Shown here: one piece after another, positions 35,460 to 45,179 of the stretch
Layout: the number at the start of each line of letters is the position of its first letter
Position numbering within the stretch: the stretch's first letter is position 1
DNA from: Caballeronia sp. INDeC2
Lineage (GTDB): Bacteria > Pseudomonadota > Gammaproteobacteria > Burkholderiales > Burkholderiaceae
Direction: 5' to 3'
DNA length: 64,000 nt
NCBI RefSeq assembly: GCF_023631325.1
Contig: NZ_JALQDG010000027.1
Coordinates: 1 to 64,000 of the forward strand
Position numbers and translations under genes: made by a program
Notes under the pieces: generated by a model
Told to the model about the DNA's origin: nothing
What the model saw: only the letters and a program-made list of their open reading frames with translations
Databases searched by the model: none

Positions 35460-35970
35460 AGTTTGTGTATCAAGCGTTTGGAAATACAGGCGCTCAGTTC
35501 GGCGGAGCGGAAATCTGCGGGCTGGCGTCTACGTCAAGATGCGGCTCAGCGACTCTTCGAGGCGGGCAGCGGATAGCGGCACTTGATCACCGTAGCTCGG
35601 GTCGCCTGTCACTTTCCGAAGAGGCATATGCTGGTCTTACTGTAATGTTATGGCCAACACATCGAGGTGTTCCTAAGGGGGACGCCGGGACAAGCTCTTG
35701 CGGTCAATAGTGGCTTGCGTCGAGAAAACCAAGGCTTAGCTCCTGGCTGCCGCCATCATCAAGGCCTGTGCGAATCTGCTCGCTCCGCGGGAGGAAAAGA
35801 GCATGTCGCATAGGCAGATTTTCGTTTCGACAACATATGCTTTAATTCCGGTCGATCGGCCAGTTTATGCTTTTCGCCGAAGTCCAAAGGGGCTGCGGGC
35901 GCCCAATGAACGGACAGCTTATTCTTTAATTCGCGGACGCCTTTATCCTAACGGCACAACTTGGCGGATA

Positions 35971-36002
35971 AGTGTCCCTGACGCCCGGCTTTCAGGGACA
36001 CT
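35971..36002. repeat. 11-bp perfect inverted repeat
   Basis: AGTGTCCCTGA (35971-35981) and TCAGGGACACT (35992-36002) flank a 10-bp loop. It stands about 65 bp before the RidA pseudogene. It may be a REP-like element or a trace of a mobile element end. The stretch 35460-36068 otherwise shows nothing I can name. Confidence 0.5.
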
Positions 36003-36068
36003 CCGGGGAGAGTTCGGGGATGCGGGTGGGTTGCGTCACCCACGCGGGCCGTTCCGATGCTGCCTTGC

Positions 36069-36420
36069 CCGATAGGCATTGCGCCGCCGTTTTCGTGCTA
36101 CAGCCACGGCGCGTTGGTACCGGCGAACGCGCGCTGGCTTCATGTGTCGGGCCACGTGGGCGTGATGCCCGAGGACCCGGCCAGGCAGATCGAACTGGCC
36201 TAAAAAAACTTGCTGGCGGTACTGGCTGACGCCGACATGAGCGTGACCGATCTGGTCAAGGTCGATGGCGTCATTACGCGAGCTTAACTCGTGCCGTTGT
36301 ATCGCGCGAAGCGCGGAGTGACGGTCGGCGGGCCACGCCTCTGCCAGCACTTTGGCCAGCGTCGCCGGTCGGGCCGGGCCGGACCTGTTGTTGGAGATTC
36401 AGGCAGTGGCGGCGTGCTAA
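36069..36420 (+). pseudogene. RidA/YjgF-family pseudogene
   Basis: Reads PFSCYSHGALVPANARWLHV, SGHVGVMPEDPARQIELA, stop TAA at 36201-36203 (normally Trp), KNLLAVLADADMSVTDLVKV, stop TAA at 36285-36287, LVPLYRAKRG, then after a frameshift AGRAGPDLLLEIQAVAAC-stop. These are the full set of RidA enamine-deaminase blocks in the right order, including the C-terminal PDLLxEIxAVA. Three lesions make it non-functional. Confidence 0.75.
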
Positions 36421-36726
36421 CGATTCCTGTTGAACGACGAACTATCCCCGGCAAATTGTTACGATCGTTGGCAACCTTTTCGGATTGAACCTAAAGTGCA
36501 AAGAAATGCCAGCTGAGAGACTAGCGCGTCTGCGGCAGTTTCTCAGATAGCGCTTAGATTCTTTGTCTATGTTTAGGTTGCGGCAGCGCTTTTAATGAGT
36601 GTCGCTCTTCTTCGTGGTTTGTGTGCCACGGCTGCGAACATTATCTAAACGCATAAAATCTTCAGTCCTGAAAACGATGATTGCTACAGCCTTAGACCGC
36701 TGGGTATAACATTCGATAAGTAAAAT
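36421..36726. other. A/T-rich spacer before the lipoprotein gene
   Basis: 306 bp, clearly richer in A/T than its surroundings. GGTATAACATTCG near 36702-36714 supplies a plausible -10 for the lipoprotein gene. No ORF or RNA gene recognised. Confidence 0.4.
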
Positions 36727-37527
36727 ATGCAATTCAAAAATGAAGCGCAGATCAAAAATCCACTGCGACTGATCGGCATTTCTTTCGCGTTATTGATGTG
36801 TCTGTCTGGATGCAGTCCGTTCGTGCAAGTTAAGGATATAACGCAAGATAAGTCACGATTTCTCGCGGAAAATTACAGCTTGGAATCATTGCCGAGCGCT
36901 GTACGTGATAAGTTGCCTGCTGCAGGTTCGCATCCGCTTCCCTTTAATAAGTTGACAGTGCTTGGAATTGCGGAAGGAAAATTCGATACGACGACAAAGC
37001 ACCGTGACTTCAAAGAGGTGATAATAAACGCGCAAAACACCGGCGTCGTTCAAACAATCGACGAGATGTCGGCGAACGGGGTGCCCGAGAGCGTGACGTT
37101 CGCAATGTCCTATCTAAGCATTTACGCGTTGAAACAAGGGACTGCAACCTATTCGGCCGCGATAGCACCTCTTCCTATGGTTGTTAAGGATGCCGACAAT
37201 AACGAATTCGCATTTGATGCGCCGAGCGAAAATAAATCATACGTTACGCCAATTAAGCTTGGCACCTCGTTCCAAATCGTTAATTTCGAAACCGCTGTCT
37301 GGACTTGTCACGCAGGCCGCTATTACGCGGCTTTCGATTTCAATGCTGCGTTCGCAGGCCGAGCAATAGATCTGGATTGCGATCTGACTAAGAACGGAAT
37401 TGTTAGCTACAAGGCTCGCCGCACATTCTTGACTGAGTACGGAATTGCACTGACGCGCACAGTCTCAACCGCAACTGGAAAAATCGATTGGACGTATACG
37501 AGCATCGAGAAGGACGCTCAAATGTAA
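36727..37527 (+). CDS. putative lipoprotein, unknown function
   Basis: 266 aa. The signal peptide ends in a lipobox (LIGISFALLMCLSGC, Cys about residue 29), so the protein should be lipid-anchored. The mature part has no motif I know: mixed alpha/beta with KLTVLGIAEGKFDTTTKHRD, ALKQGTATYSAAIAPLPMVV and AGRAIDLDCDLTKNGIVSYK. Codons are rich in A/T in third positions (AAT, AAA, ATA), unlike neighbouring genes, which points to acquisition from another source. It stands alone beside an integrase fragment, which supports transfer on a mobile element. Confidence 0.75.
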   Translation: MQFKNEAQIKNPLRLIGISFALLMCLSGCSPFVQVKDITQDKSRFLAENYSLESLPSAVRDKLPAAGSHPLPFNKLTVLGIAEGKFDTTTKHRDFKEVIINAQNTGVVQTIDEMSANGVPESVTFAMSYLSIYALKQGTATYSAAIAPLPMVVKDADNNEFAFDAPSENKSYVTPIKLGTSFQIVNFETAVWTCHAGRYYAAFDFNAAFAGRAIDLDCDLTKNGIVSYKARRTFLTEYGIALTRTVSTATGKIDWTYTSIEKDAQM

Positions 37528-37652
37528 CGATCGCATTCAACCCAGTGGGCGACGAGGCGTTGAATTGGATCAGTCGTGTTCCGATCGATCTACGCCACGT
37601 GACCGCGGAAGATGCCTGGTCCCGTGTTTCGCGCGGTGAATGAGTTTTGAGC

Positions 37653-38010
37653 TTATGCGCGTGTTGCTGCTTCTAGCGGTACGGTAAGAACCGTTAGCGC
37701 ACTCTCCAGCCGCGCCATCTCCACATCGTTCTGGCTGCCGTCGATCCACTTCGCGTAGGTGCGCAAGAACATCTCCACGGTGTGGCCGAGCTGGCGCGCG
37801 CAGAACGCGGGCGTCATGCTGGCCATCAGCATGCTGGTCGCATAGGAATGGCGCATGTTGTACGGGCGGCGATAGCGAATGCCGAGGCGCTTGAGGATGC
37901 GCGCCCAGTAGACGCGCTGGAACGCCTCCTCGCTATGCCACGGCTTGCCCAAGCGCGGGTCCTGAAACACGCGCCCGCCGGCGACTTGCGTGAAGGCGCG
38001 CTGGCGCTGC
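37653..38010 (-). pseudogene. tyrosine recombinase (phage-type integrase) C-terminal fragment
   Basis: Minus-strand frame carries the C-terminal catalytic part of a tyrosine recombinase: GGRVFQDPRLGKPW, RPYNMRHSYATSMLMAS (Arg and His of box II), ARQLGHTVEMFLRTYAKWID (His/Lys region and the Tyr nucleophile). About 60% of the protein, with the core-binding domain and first catalytic Arg, is missing. The open frame continues artificially into the neighbouring acyl-CoA dehydrogenase sequence up to 38054. The join is at about 38015. Residue stretch RHSYATSM and Tyr are intact, so this is a deletion remnant and not slow decay. Confidence 0.75.
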
Positions 38011-38023
38011 AGGGCGGATACCC

Positions 38024-38842
38024 GCGCTCGCGGACGGCACGCGGCGCATCGCACTGGCCCACGGCGAGGCGCACTCGCGCGGTCTGCCCGAGCGTGCGCA
38101 GATGCGCGCGGAACGCGTGGGCGACAACTACCGGCTCTACGGCCGCAAGACGCTCGTTGCGGGCGGCGCTGCTGCGGACGCGTTCGTCGTGTCGGCCGGA
38201 ACGCAGGATGACGGCGGCGTGACGCTCTTTTTCGTCGACGCCGGCGCGCCGGGTCTGACGCGCGTGGCGCTGCCGCTGCACGACGGTAGCTGGGCCGCCG
38301 AGCTGACGCTGGACGGCGTGACGCTGACTGCTCAAGCGGTGCTCGGCGAACCGGGACAGGGGCTGCCCGCGTTGCAGCAGGCGCTCGGGCACGGCACCGC
38401 CGCGCTGTGCGCGGAACTGGTAGGCGGCATGGAGCGCGCCATCGAGATCACGGCGGATTACCTGAAGGTGCGCAAGCAATTCGGCGTGCCGATCGGCAGC
38501 TTCCAGGCGTTGCAGCACCGTCTCGCCGACATGGCGGCGGAGCTGGAAATCGCGCGTTCGATGCTGTATGCACTGCTCGCGTCGATCATGAACGATGAAG
38601 CCGGGCGGCGCGACTATGTCGTCTCGCAGGCCAAGTCGCTGATCGGCCGGGCGGCGAAGTTTGTCTGCGGGCAATCGATCCAGCTGCATGGCGGCATCGG
38701 CGTGACCGAGGAATATCAGATAGGCCATTACTTCAAACGTGCGATTGTCGCAGACGCCTTGCTCGGCGGCAGCGACCGTCACGACGCCCGTTGCGCCGAC
38801 TATTTGCGGCGGACACTGAATCAGGGAGACACACCGCAATGA
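38024..38842 (+). pseudogene. acyl-CoA dehydrogenase, N-terminus missing
   Basis: The frame is homologous to acyl-CoA dehydrogenases from about residue 110 onward: ALADGTRRIALAHGEAHS, VGDNYRLYGRKTLVAGGAAA, DAFVVSAG, YLKVRKQFGVPIGSFQALQH (flavin contact) and IQLHGGIGVTEEYQIGHYFK. The N-terminal helical domain and the start are absent, replaced by the integrase fragment, so it cannot form a normal flavoenzyme. An internal Met (38102) gives a 246-aa ORF. Its stop overlaps the ATG of the MaoC gene (ATGA), showing the pair was an operon. Confidence 0.75.
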
Positions 38843-39294
38843 AAGAGTTCGACAAGATCGCCGATCTCGAGCCGCTCGTCGGCGAGCAGATCGGCACGAG
38901 CGACTGGCTGCTGATCGACCAGGCCCGCGTCAACCAGTTCGCGGACGCCACCGGCGACCATCAGTGGATTCACGTCGATGAGCAGCGCGCGAAGGAAGGT
39001 CCGTTCGGCGGCACGATCGCGCATGGCTTCCTGACCCTTAGCCTGCTGCCTGCGTTTTTCGCCACGGCGTTCAAGATCAACGACGTGCGCAGCGGCCTGA
39101 ACTACGGTCTCGACAAGGTGCGTTTCATTGCTCCTGTGCCGGTTGGCCGTCGCGTTCGCGCGCACTTCCGGCTCGCCGGCTTCGACGCGCTCGACAACGG
39201 TGGCGCTCAGGTCAAGTTCGAGATGACCGTCGAATGCGAGGGCGCGGGCAAGCCGGCCTGCATCGCCGAATCGATCATGCGTCTCTTTCCCTGA
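38839..39294 (+). CDS. MaoC-family (R)-enoyl-CoA hydratase-like protein
   Basis: 151 aa, usual length. Hot-dog fold with the hydratase-2 motif FADATGDHQWIHVDEQRAKE (catalytic Asp/His about residues 35-40), GPFGGTIAHGFLTLSLLPAF and NYGLDKVRFIAPVPVGRRVR. It would hydrate trans-2-enoyl-CoA esters. Coupled by ATGA overlap to the truncated acyl-CoA dehydrogenase, which may have removed its promoter. It may still be transcribed from the left. Confidence 0.88.
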   Translation: MKEFDKIADLEPLVGEQIGTSDWLLIDQARVNQFADATGDHQWIHVDEQRAKEGPFGGTIAHGFLTLSLLPAFFATAFKINDVRSGLNYGLDKVRFIAPVPVGRRVRAHFRLAGFDALDNGGAQVKFEMTVECEGAGKPACIAESIMRLFP

Positions 39295-39391
39295 TGCCGC
39301 TTCTATCCGTGCATTGAAGCGCTCGTGGCGGGCGGCCGGGGCGCGATGCCCGCCTTCGCTCGCCACGTTGCACGGCCGCGCCCGCGGTCCT

Positions 39392-42106
39392 CTATCCGAT
39401 CAACCCGTTCTTGCGGGCTAATAGCATGGCGTCGTAACGGCTCGACACGCCGAGCTTCGCGAAGACGTTGCGCAGGTTCCACTTCACTGTTTCGAGCGTG
39501 ATGTTCAGCGCGAGCGCGATGCGCTTGTTCGACATGGCCTCAGCGACCAGCGCGAGAATTTCCAGCTCGCGTGGCGTGAGTGCTGAGTCCGCCTTGCGGC
39601 CGGTTGCGGGCTGCGAGACATCCTCACGCACGAGCGCGTTCAGTTCGCCGGGAAATCGTTCGAGCAGGCCGATGGCATAGTCGTGAACCGCCCCCTCGAT
39701 CCATGCCTCCCGGATTGCCCGATTGAGCAGCGTCGCGGCGACTTCCCCTTCGTCGATGAAGGTGCGCACGAGGCCGAACCGCGCGCCCGCTTCGATGGCG
39801 CGCACGAAAGCGGCCCGCGCGTCTTCCATGCGTTCGAGCTCGACGAGCGTGGCCGCGAGGAGAAAATCCACCAGCGCCGCCATTCGGCCCCGGCCCAATG
39901 CCTTGGCACGCGTGTGCGCATCGCTCAGCGATACCAATGCGGCCTCGGGCTGCTCCGCGCGCAGCACGCGCGCATGCGCCAATGCGGCGACGGCTGCGAT
40001 TTCGGCGCGAATGCCGTGGTCTTCCCGATGGGCCTGCGCGAGCTCGTCGAGAAGGGCGTGAAGCTGAACGGCGCGTGCGTGGCGCATCTTCTGCAGCAGG
40101 ATCCTGATCTGCTCGGCCAGCATGTGCGCGACGGCGCGCGGGTGCTGGTGATTGCGCAGATGCGCGGTCTGCTGTTCGAGGAATGCGAGCGCGACGTCAG
40201 CGCTCACCTGCAGGCAGTCGAGCCGCGCGCGGCACAGCGATGCGCGGATGGTCAGGTCCGGTCCCGACGATTGCAACAGGCCTCGGCGGTTCGCGATGGT
40301 TTCGCGGGCGTTGTCGATGTGGTCGAGTTCGTAGCAGGCATCCGCCAGCACGCTCGCGCAGATGTTCGCGCTGATCGAGTGACGGCCCACGGCCTTGACC
40401 GAACGCGCGAGCAACGGCGTGCCGAGGCGCTCGGCCTCGCGGACGTTGCCCTCGTGCAGGATGGCGGCGACGCGAGCGGCTTCGGCCACGAGCGCCATTT
40501 CGTTGTCGCGGTCGGCGGCCGGAATGGGGCGCCGGTCGAGCTGGCGCGTCACCTCCGCGTAGCGCCCGGCGCCTGTATAAGCGACGCACAGCTCGGCGAC
40601 GAGGAAATACCGCAAGAAGCGGTTTTGAATGACGGCGTCGCACAACGGCTCCAGCAGTTCGATCATGCGCTGCGTATCGTCGTACTGGAATGCGATGGCC
40701 GCGTGGATCATCGGCACGCAGGCCGCGAGCTCGGGGTCGTCGGAGAGCGCGCTCGACTGCAGATGCGGCAGCCATGCACTCGCCTTGTCGGGCCGCGTGG
40801 TCAGCGCGATCGTGAGGCAGGCAATGAAGAGCAGACGCTGATGCCGGAACAACGTCGCCTCGGGCAGCCGTTCGAGCAGATGCAGCATCGGGCTCAGATA
40901 TTCGAGGCTCCACGTTGCAGGCTCGGCACGCTCGATGACGTTCGCCGCGAACTCCACGTCGCCGCCCGCACCCGCGTGCCGGACCGCTTCGACGAGATAG
41001 CCGTGATCGGCAAACCAGTGGCTGGCGCGCAGGTGCAGCACCTTGACTGTCGCGTCGTCCCGTGTCGCGAGCCGCGTGGCGAGATACTCGCCGAACAGCG
41101 GATGAAAGCGATACCACGCGAGGCGGTCGTCCGAATCGACGCGGCTCACCAGCAGGTTCTCGTCCTCCATCCGCTTGAGAAGCTCGGCCGCCTGCGCGTC
41201 GCCAGTGACGGCGCGGGCAAGCGGCGCGTTGAAGCGGCGGAAGATCGACAGCACCTCGGCGAAGGAAGCCAGGTGCGCGGGCAGGTCGGCCATGACCTCT
41301 TCGCTGAGCCAGGTTTGCAGGTCGCTCGAGCGCCAGACCAGATCCCTGAGCGTAGCGAGCGTGTCCGGCCGGTTTTTCAGCATGATGACAATGAGCTGGA
41401 TACACGAAGGCCAGCCGCTGGTCAGCTCGTGGATCAGCCCTGGCGCATCGGCGTCGAGCTTGCCGGCGCCAAGATTCTCGCCGATGAACGCGCGCGTTTC
41501 GGCGAGGTTGAACGGCAGCCCCGCACTGTCGAGCTCGACGATCTGGTTCATCATGCGCAGCCGGCTGAGGCTCAATGGCGGGGTGACGCGCGAGGCGATC
41601 ACGAAGTGCAGGTTGCCCGGCGCATGTTCGAGCAGCTTCTGCATGAAGCGGTGCGCGAGCGGCGCCTCGACGTAGTGGTAATCGTCGACGAAGACGTACA
41701 GCTCTTTCGGCCAGTCGAGCGTGCTTTCGACGAGCGCGGCGATGGCCGCGTCCATCGCGCCAGTACTCGCATCGTCGAGGCGGAAGTCGGCTTCGGTGCA
41801 CAGACCGATGCGCTGCATCGCGGCAATCAGGGCGGAGCAGAAGTCGGCGTAGCTTTTTTCGTCTGCGGTCAACGTGAGCCATGCGACATCCGCGCCGCCC
41901 TTGACGCACGCCTGGCGCCACTGGGCGAGCAGGATGGTCTTGCCGTAGCCGGCGCTACCCGTGACGAGGGCGAGCGTGGCGTGCTCCATCTGGTGTAACT
42001 GCGCGAGCAGATCAGTGCGAGGCACGTGCCTGGCGCCGATGCGTGGTGGTGCGAAGCGCGTGGCAGCCACGTGTTTGATGAAAGGCGTTGTCAAGATCTC
42101 ATCCAA
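39392..42106 (-). CDS. MalT-type LuxR-family transcriptional activator
   Basis: 904 aa, the size of LAL/MalT regulators. N-terminal STAND ATPase: Walker A VTGSAGYGKTILLAQW (about residues 48-63), sensor region YVFVDDYHYVEAPLAHRFMQ (Walker B) and SRVTPPLSLSRLR. A long TPR-like superhelix covers about residues 350-820. The C-terminal LuxR helix-turn-helix is SALTPRELEILALVAEAMSN and ITLETVKWNLRNVFAKLGVS. Start is TTG at 42106; no ATG is available before residue 39. It is divergent from the acyl-CoA dehydrogenase at 42369 and downstream porin, and these are its likely targets, in response to a small ligand or CoA ester. Confidence 0.9.
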   Translation of the reverse strand: MDEILTTPFIKHVAATRFAPPRIGARHVPRTDLLAQLHQMEHATLALVTGSAGYGKTILLAQWRQACVKGGADVAWLTLTADEKSYADFCSALIAAMQRIGLCTEADFRLDDASTGAMDAAIAALVESTLDWPKELYVFVDDYHYVEAPLAHRFMQKLLEHAPGNLHFVIASRVTPPLSLSRLRMMNQIVELDSAGLPFNLAETRAFIGENLGAGKLDADAPGLIHELTSGWPSCIQLIVIMLKNRPDTLATLRDLVWRSSDLQTWLSEEVMADLPAHLASFAEVLSIFRRFNAPLARAVTGDAQAAELLKRMEDENLLVSRVDSDDRLAWYRFHPLFGEYLATRLATRDDATVKVLHLRASHWFADHGYLVEAVRHAGAGGDVEFAANVIERAEPATWSLEYLSPMLHLLERLPEATLFRHQRLLFIACLTIALTTRPDKASAWLPHLQSSALSDDPELAACVPMIHAAIAFQYDDTQRMIELLEPLCDAVIQNRFLRYFLVAELCVAYTGAGRYAEVTRQLDRRPIPAADRDNEMALVAEAARVAAILHEGNVREAERLGTPLLARSVKAVGRHSISANICASVLADACYELDHIDNARETIANRRGLLQSSGPDLTIRASLCRARLDCLQVSADVALAFLEQQTAHLRNHQHPRAVAHMLAEQIRILLQKMRHARAVQLHALLDELAQAHREDHGIRAEIAAVAALAHARVLRAEQPEAALVSLSDAHTRAKALGRGRMAALVDFLLAATLVELERMEDARAAFVRAIEAGARFGLVRTFIDEGEVAATLLNRAIREAWIEGAVHDYAIGLLERFPGELNALVREDVSQPATGRKADSALTPRELEILALVAEAMSNKRIALALNITLETVKWNLRNVFAKLGVSSRYDAMLLARKNGLIG

Positions 42107-42136
42107 TCGAATCCATGCCTCCCGGCCTTTCGCTGC

Positions 42137-42153
42137 CCCCTCCGAACGAGGGG
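42137..42153. promoter_or_regulatory. palindrome in the regulator/acyl-CoA dehydrogenase spacer
   Basis: CCCCTC-CGAAC-GAGGGG, a 6-bp inverted repeat with 5-bp centre, about 230 bp before the dehydrogenase and 31 bp before the regulator start. It might be a regulator site. Only one copy is seen in the window. Confidence 0.25.
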
Positions 42154-42368
42154 TGATAAAAGGATTCGCGGAAACTAACTTAACACAAGCGCACCGTCAA
42201 GGAAGTGCACGGGCCATGCCCACAGTCCGCATGCCGGCGCGGGCCGATGGCGCTGCGCGGCGCACGTGAAGTTCAGGGTATTCCCGAGCGGAACGTGGCG
42301 CTGGCCACTCAGGAATGCAACCGGTGTTAAACGCCAGACCGAGCCGCGGCGACGCGCAAATGTGACCC

Positions 42369-43511
42369 ATGACCTATCGAGTCCCCACGGAAGAGCAAAC
42401 GCTGGCGGTCAAGAGTTTCCGCAAGTTCCTGCTGGCGGAGGTCAGGCCGGTTGCCCACACGTATCGTCACCGCTTCATTCCAAAGGCGACGATGCGCGAG
42501 CTTACCCAGCGCATCGCCGAATTCGGCCTGCCCGGCTGCACGGTGCCGGTCGAACACGGCGGCATGGGTTGGTCGTACACGACGCAGGGCATGCTATTGG
42601 AGGAACTCGCGGCGTGCTCGTGCGACGTTGCGCTGTGCGTGATGCTGAACATGGCAGTCGCGGAGATGCTGCTGGACGCGGCGCCCGAGTTGCGTGCGCG
42701 GTATTTGCCTGAGACGCTTGGGGGGCGGCTCTTCGGCGCTATCGGCATCTGCGAGCTGGAAATCGGTCCGAACGGCGCCGAGATCCCTGCACGTGCTGTG
42801 CGCGACGGCGATCACTTCACAGTGAACGGGACGCAAAGCTGGATCACCAATGGCGTCTATTCAGACGTGCTCGTCTGCGCAGTACGTACCGAAAAGGGTT
42901 TGTCGCACCTGTTGATCGACCGCGAGGCACACGGCTACGAGACACGCAACATCGACAGGGTTGCGCTCAACGCGCAGTCGACCGCGCAGATTTTCATTGC
43001 CGATGCCAGCGTTCCGGCAACGCACCTCCTCGGCCAGGAGGGCGAAGGCCTGCGCGATATGAAGAAGTTCGGTGTGCACGCGGGTACCCATGTCGGCGTG
43101 CTGTCGGTCGGCCTCATGCGCGCGGCGCTCGACGAATCCATTGCCTACGCCACGAAGCATACCCAGTTCGGCAAGATCATCGCGGCGCGTCCGTTGATTG
43201 CCGCGAAGCTCGCGGACATGGCGATCAGGACGGACGCGGCCCGGCTGATGTATCAACGCGTGTTCGGCATGAGGGACGCGGGCTTGTGCTGCGACGTGCA
43301 GGCGTCGATGGCACTAGGGTTCGCGACCGAAGCCGCGGTGCAGGTATGCCGTGACGCCGTGCAGTTGCACGGCGCGAACGGCGTGACGCGCGAATTCGAT
43401 GTCGAACGGTTGTTGCGCGAGGCCATGACCATGTCGATTCTGGGCGGCGTCACGGAGATCCCGCAACTCGGTATCGCGCGCGCATTGACTGGCGTGGCCG
43501 CATTCGATTGA
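42369..43511 (+). CDS. acyl-CoA dehydrogenase
   Basis: 380 aa, complete. N-terminal helices (EEQTLAVKSFRKFLLAEVRP), beta domain with FGAIGICELEIGPNGAEIPA and GTQSWITNGVYSDVLVCAV, and C-terminal helices with YATKHTQFGKIIAARPLIAA (flavin) and QLHGANGVTREFDVERLLRE. It would oxidise an acyl-CoA at C2-C3 and pass electrons to ETF. In the usual CExxAGSD stretch it reads CELEIGPN, and the catalytic Glu normally near LREA/G is in a place I cannot confirm. It follows the MalT-type regulator divergently and precedes the porin. Substrate unknown. Confidence 0.88.
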   Translation: MTYRVPTEEQTLAVKSFRKFLLAEVRPVAHTYRHRFIPKATMRELTQRIAEFGLPGCTVPVEHGGMGWSYTTQGMLLEELAACSCDVALCVMLNMAVAEMLLDAAPELRARYLPETLGGRLFGAIGICELEIGPNGAEIPARAVRDGDHFTVNGTQSWITNGVYSDVLVCAVRTEKGLSHLLIDREAHGYETRNIDRVALNAQSTAQIFIADASVPATHLLGQEGEGLRDMKKFGVHAGTHVGVLSVGLMRAALDESIAYATKHTQFGKIIAARPLIAAKLADMAIRTDAARLMYQRVFGMRDAGLCCDVQASMALGFATEAAVQVCRDAVQLHGANGVTREFDVERLLREAMTMSILGGVTEIPQLGIARALTGVAAFD

Positions 43512-43690
43512 TGCAGGCGCATGCGCTCGCGGTAGTTGCGCGGGCATGTGCGGCTTTTCGCGCTGCGCAGACGCTTTTTTATGTGACGTCGCGGCGCACG
43601 GCAATGAGGAGAGCGAAAGAAACGCATTGAAAGCAAGCAGGGCCGGTATTGAAAAAGCGATAAAAAACGAGACGTATTTCAGGAGTTCGC

Positions 43691-44806
43691 ATGTGTATCA
43701 TCAGGAAGGTTCTTGGTGGCGCAGCGTTGCTGCTCGCCGCGCAGGGCGCGTGCGCGCAGTCGACGCTGACTTTGTACGGTGTCGCCGACAGCTTCGTGCA
43801 ATACCTCGGAAACGGTTCGAGGCACGCGTTCTCCGAGCGCAGTGGAGGCAATTCCGGATCGAGTCTGGGCATAAAAGGTGGTGAGGATCTGGGAGACGGT
43901 TTCAACGCCAAATTCGTGCTCGAAAGCGGTTACACCGTCAACAACGGTGCGTTCTTCATTGACAGTTCGAAACTGTTCTATCGTCAAGCCTGGGTGGGGC
44001 TGACACACGACGACTATGGTTCGCTGACGTTCGGCCGTCAGTATCAGCCGACTTTCTGGGCCATCTATTACACAGACCCGTTCCGGGGAGACGAAGTGCT
44101 ATCGCCGGTGGCGGCCGCGGCGGTTGCGTTCGACCGAAACACCCTCGCCACGCAGGCCGCATCCGGCCGAACCAGTAATTCGATCGAGTATCAGTCGCCG
44201 GTTGTCGGCGGGCTGAAGCTCTACACGATGTATGCGTTCAGTTCGACGACGACGTTGCCCGTCGTGCAGAACGTCGGCAATCTATTCGATATTTCGCTGA
44301 CGTACAGCGGATATGGGTTGTTCGCCGGACTCGCGTATCAAAACCAGCACGCGGGATCGGAGAACGTGCCCGGACTGCCTGCCGCGTTGAACCTGCTTGC
44401 GACCGAGCGCTTTACCGGTTCCCTTGCCTACCGGATCGGCATAGTGAACCTGCAGGCGAATTACACGTACAACCGATCGAACGACGCGCCCGCCGGCTCG
44501 CTGGCCGCCCGCCTGGGCGCAGCGCATTCGTACAGCTTCGCGGAGATCGGTGCGACGATCCAGGCGACGCCGGTGGACACGATCGAAATCGCCGGCATCG
44601 AGCGCAGGGCGCGCGGCGTGGACGATAGCGCGGAAGGGATCCAGATCGGCGTAGATCACAATATCTCGAAGCGCACGCAGATTTATGCTCGCGCCGGATA
44701 TATCAAGAACCATGGCACTTCGACGATGAGCTGGCCCGCGGTCTCGGTGACGGAACTCGGATCATCGCAAAGCATGGTGGCACTGGGGCTTACGCACCGC
44801 TTCTGA
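43691..44806 (+). CDS. Gram-negative porin
   Basis: 371 aa. Signal peptide MCIIRKVLGGAALLLAAQGA with cleavage after CAQ. The mature part begins STLTLYGVADSFVQYL and has GIKGGEDLGDGFNAKFVLES, LFYRQAWVGLTHDDYGSLTF and a terminal beta-signal ending LTHRF. OmpC-like trimeric porin as in the other two copies of the window, but clearly different in its loops. ATG follows CAGGAGTTCGC. It lies after the acyl-CoA dehydrogenase, so it may admit the compound used by that pathway. Confidence 0.9.
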   Translation: MCIIRKVLGGAALLLAAQGACAQSTLTLYGVADSFVQYLGNGSRHAFSERSGGNSGSSLGIKGGEDLGDGFNAKFVLESGYTVNNGAFFIDSSKLFYRQAWVGLTHDDYGSLTFGRQYQPTFWAIYYTDPFRGDEVLSPVAAAAVAFDRNTLATQAASGRTSNSIEYQSPVVGGLKLYTMYAFSSTTTLPVVQNVGNLFDISLTYSGYGLFAGLAYQNQHAGSENVPGLPAALNLLATERFTGSLAYRIGIVNLQANYTYNRSNDAPAGSLAARLGAAHSYSFAEIGATIQATPVDTIEIAGIERRARGVDDSAEGIQIGVDHNISKRTQIYARAGYIKNHGTSTMSWPAVSVTELGSSQSMVALGLTHRF

Positions 44807-45179
44807 TGCGTTCCGATCCTGGAGTGGGACGATTGCGTGCTCGCCGTGTGCAACGTGGAGAATGGACGGGGGCCGGCGGTGACGTGCCGTTGATCGGCAT
44901 CGTTTCGTCGGTTCATTATCGAGAGCTTCGTTTCCCAGCGGACTCGAAGTGCGAATCACGGTGTATCGCTGCATACCGGCGCTACTGAAAATCAATGGGT
45001 TGGCGCAACTGAGCCGCCGTCGTTCGCAGTTAAAGGATGTCGCTCCCACGTCCGTCCGCCTGGGCATTAAAGCAGTGCGATAGCGTGCGGCCCGTTAAGC
45101 AAGATCATTTCGCAACCTATGCCCCATATCCGGGCTAGAACGGCACACCGGAAGCCGTGCAGCGGTGTGCAGTGGATCT

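Noticed and set aside
39683..41998. 771-aa open frame on the plus strand
   Set aside because: It is the exact antisense of the MalT-type regulator. Its Arg/Gln/Gly-rich composition and lack of motifs are typical of a GC-driven shadow frame.
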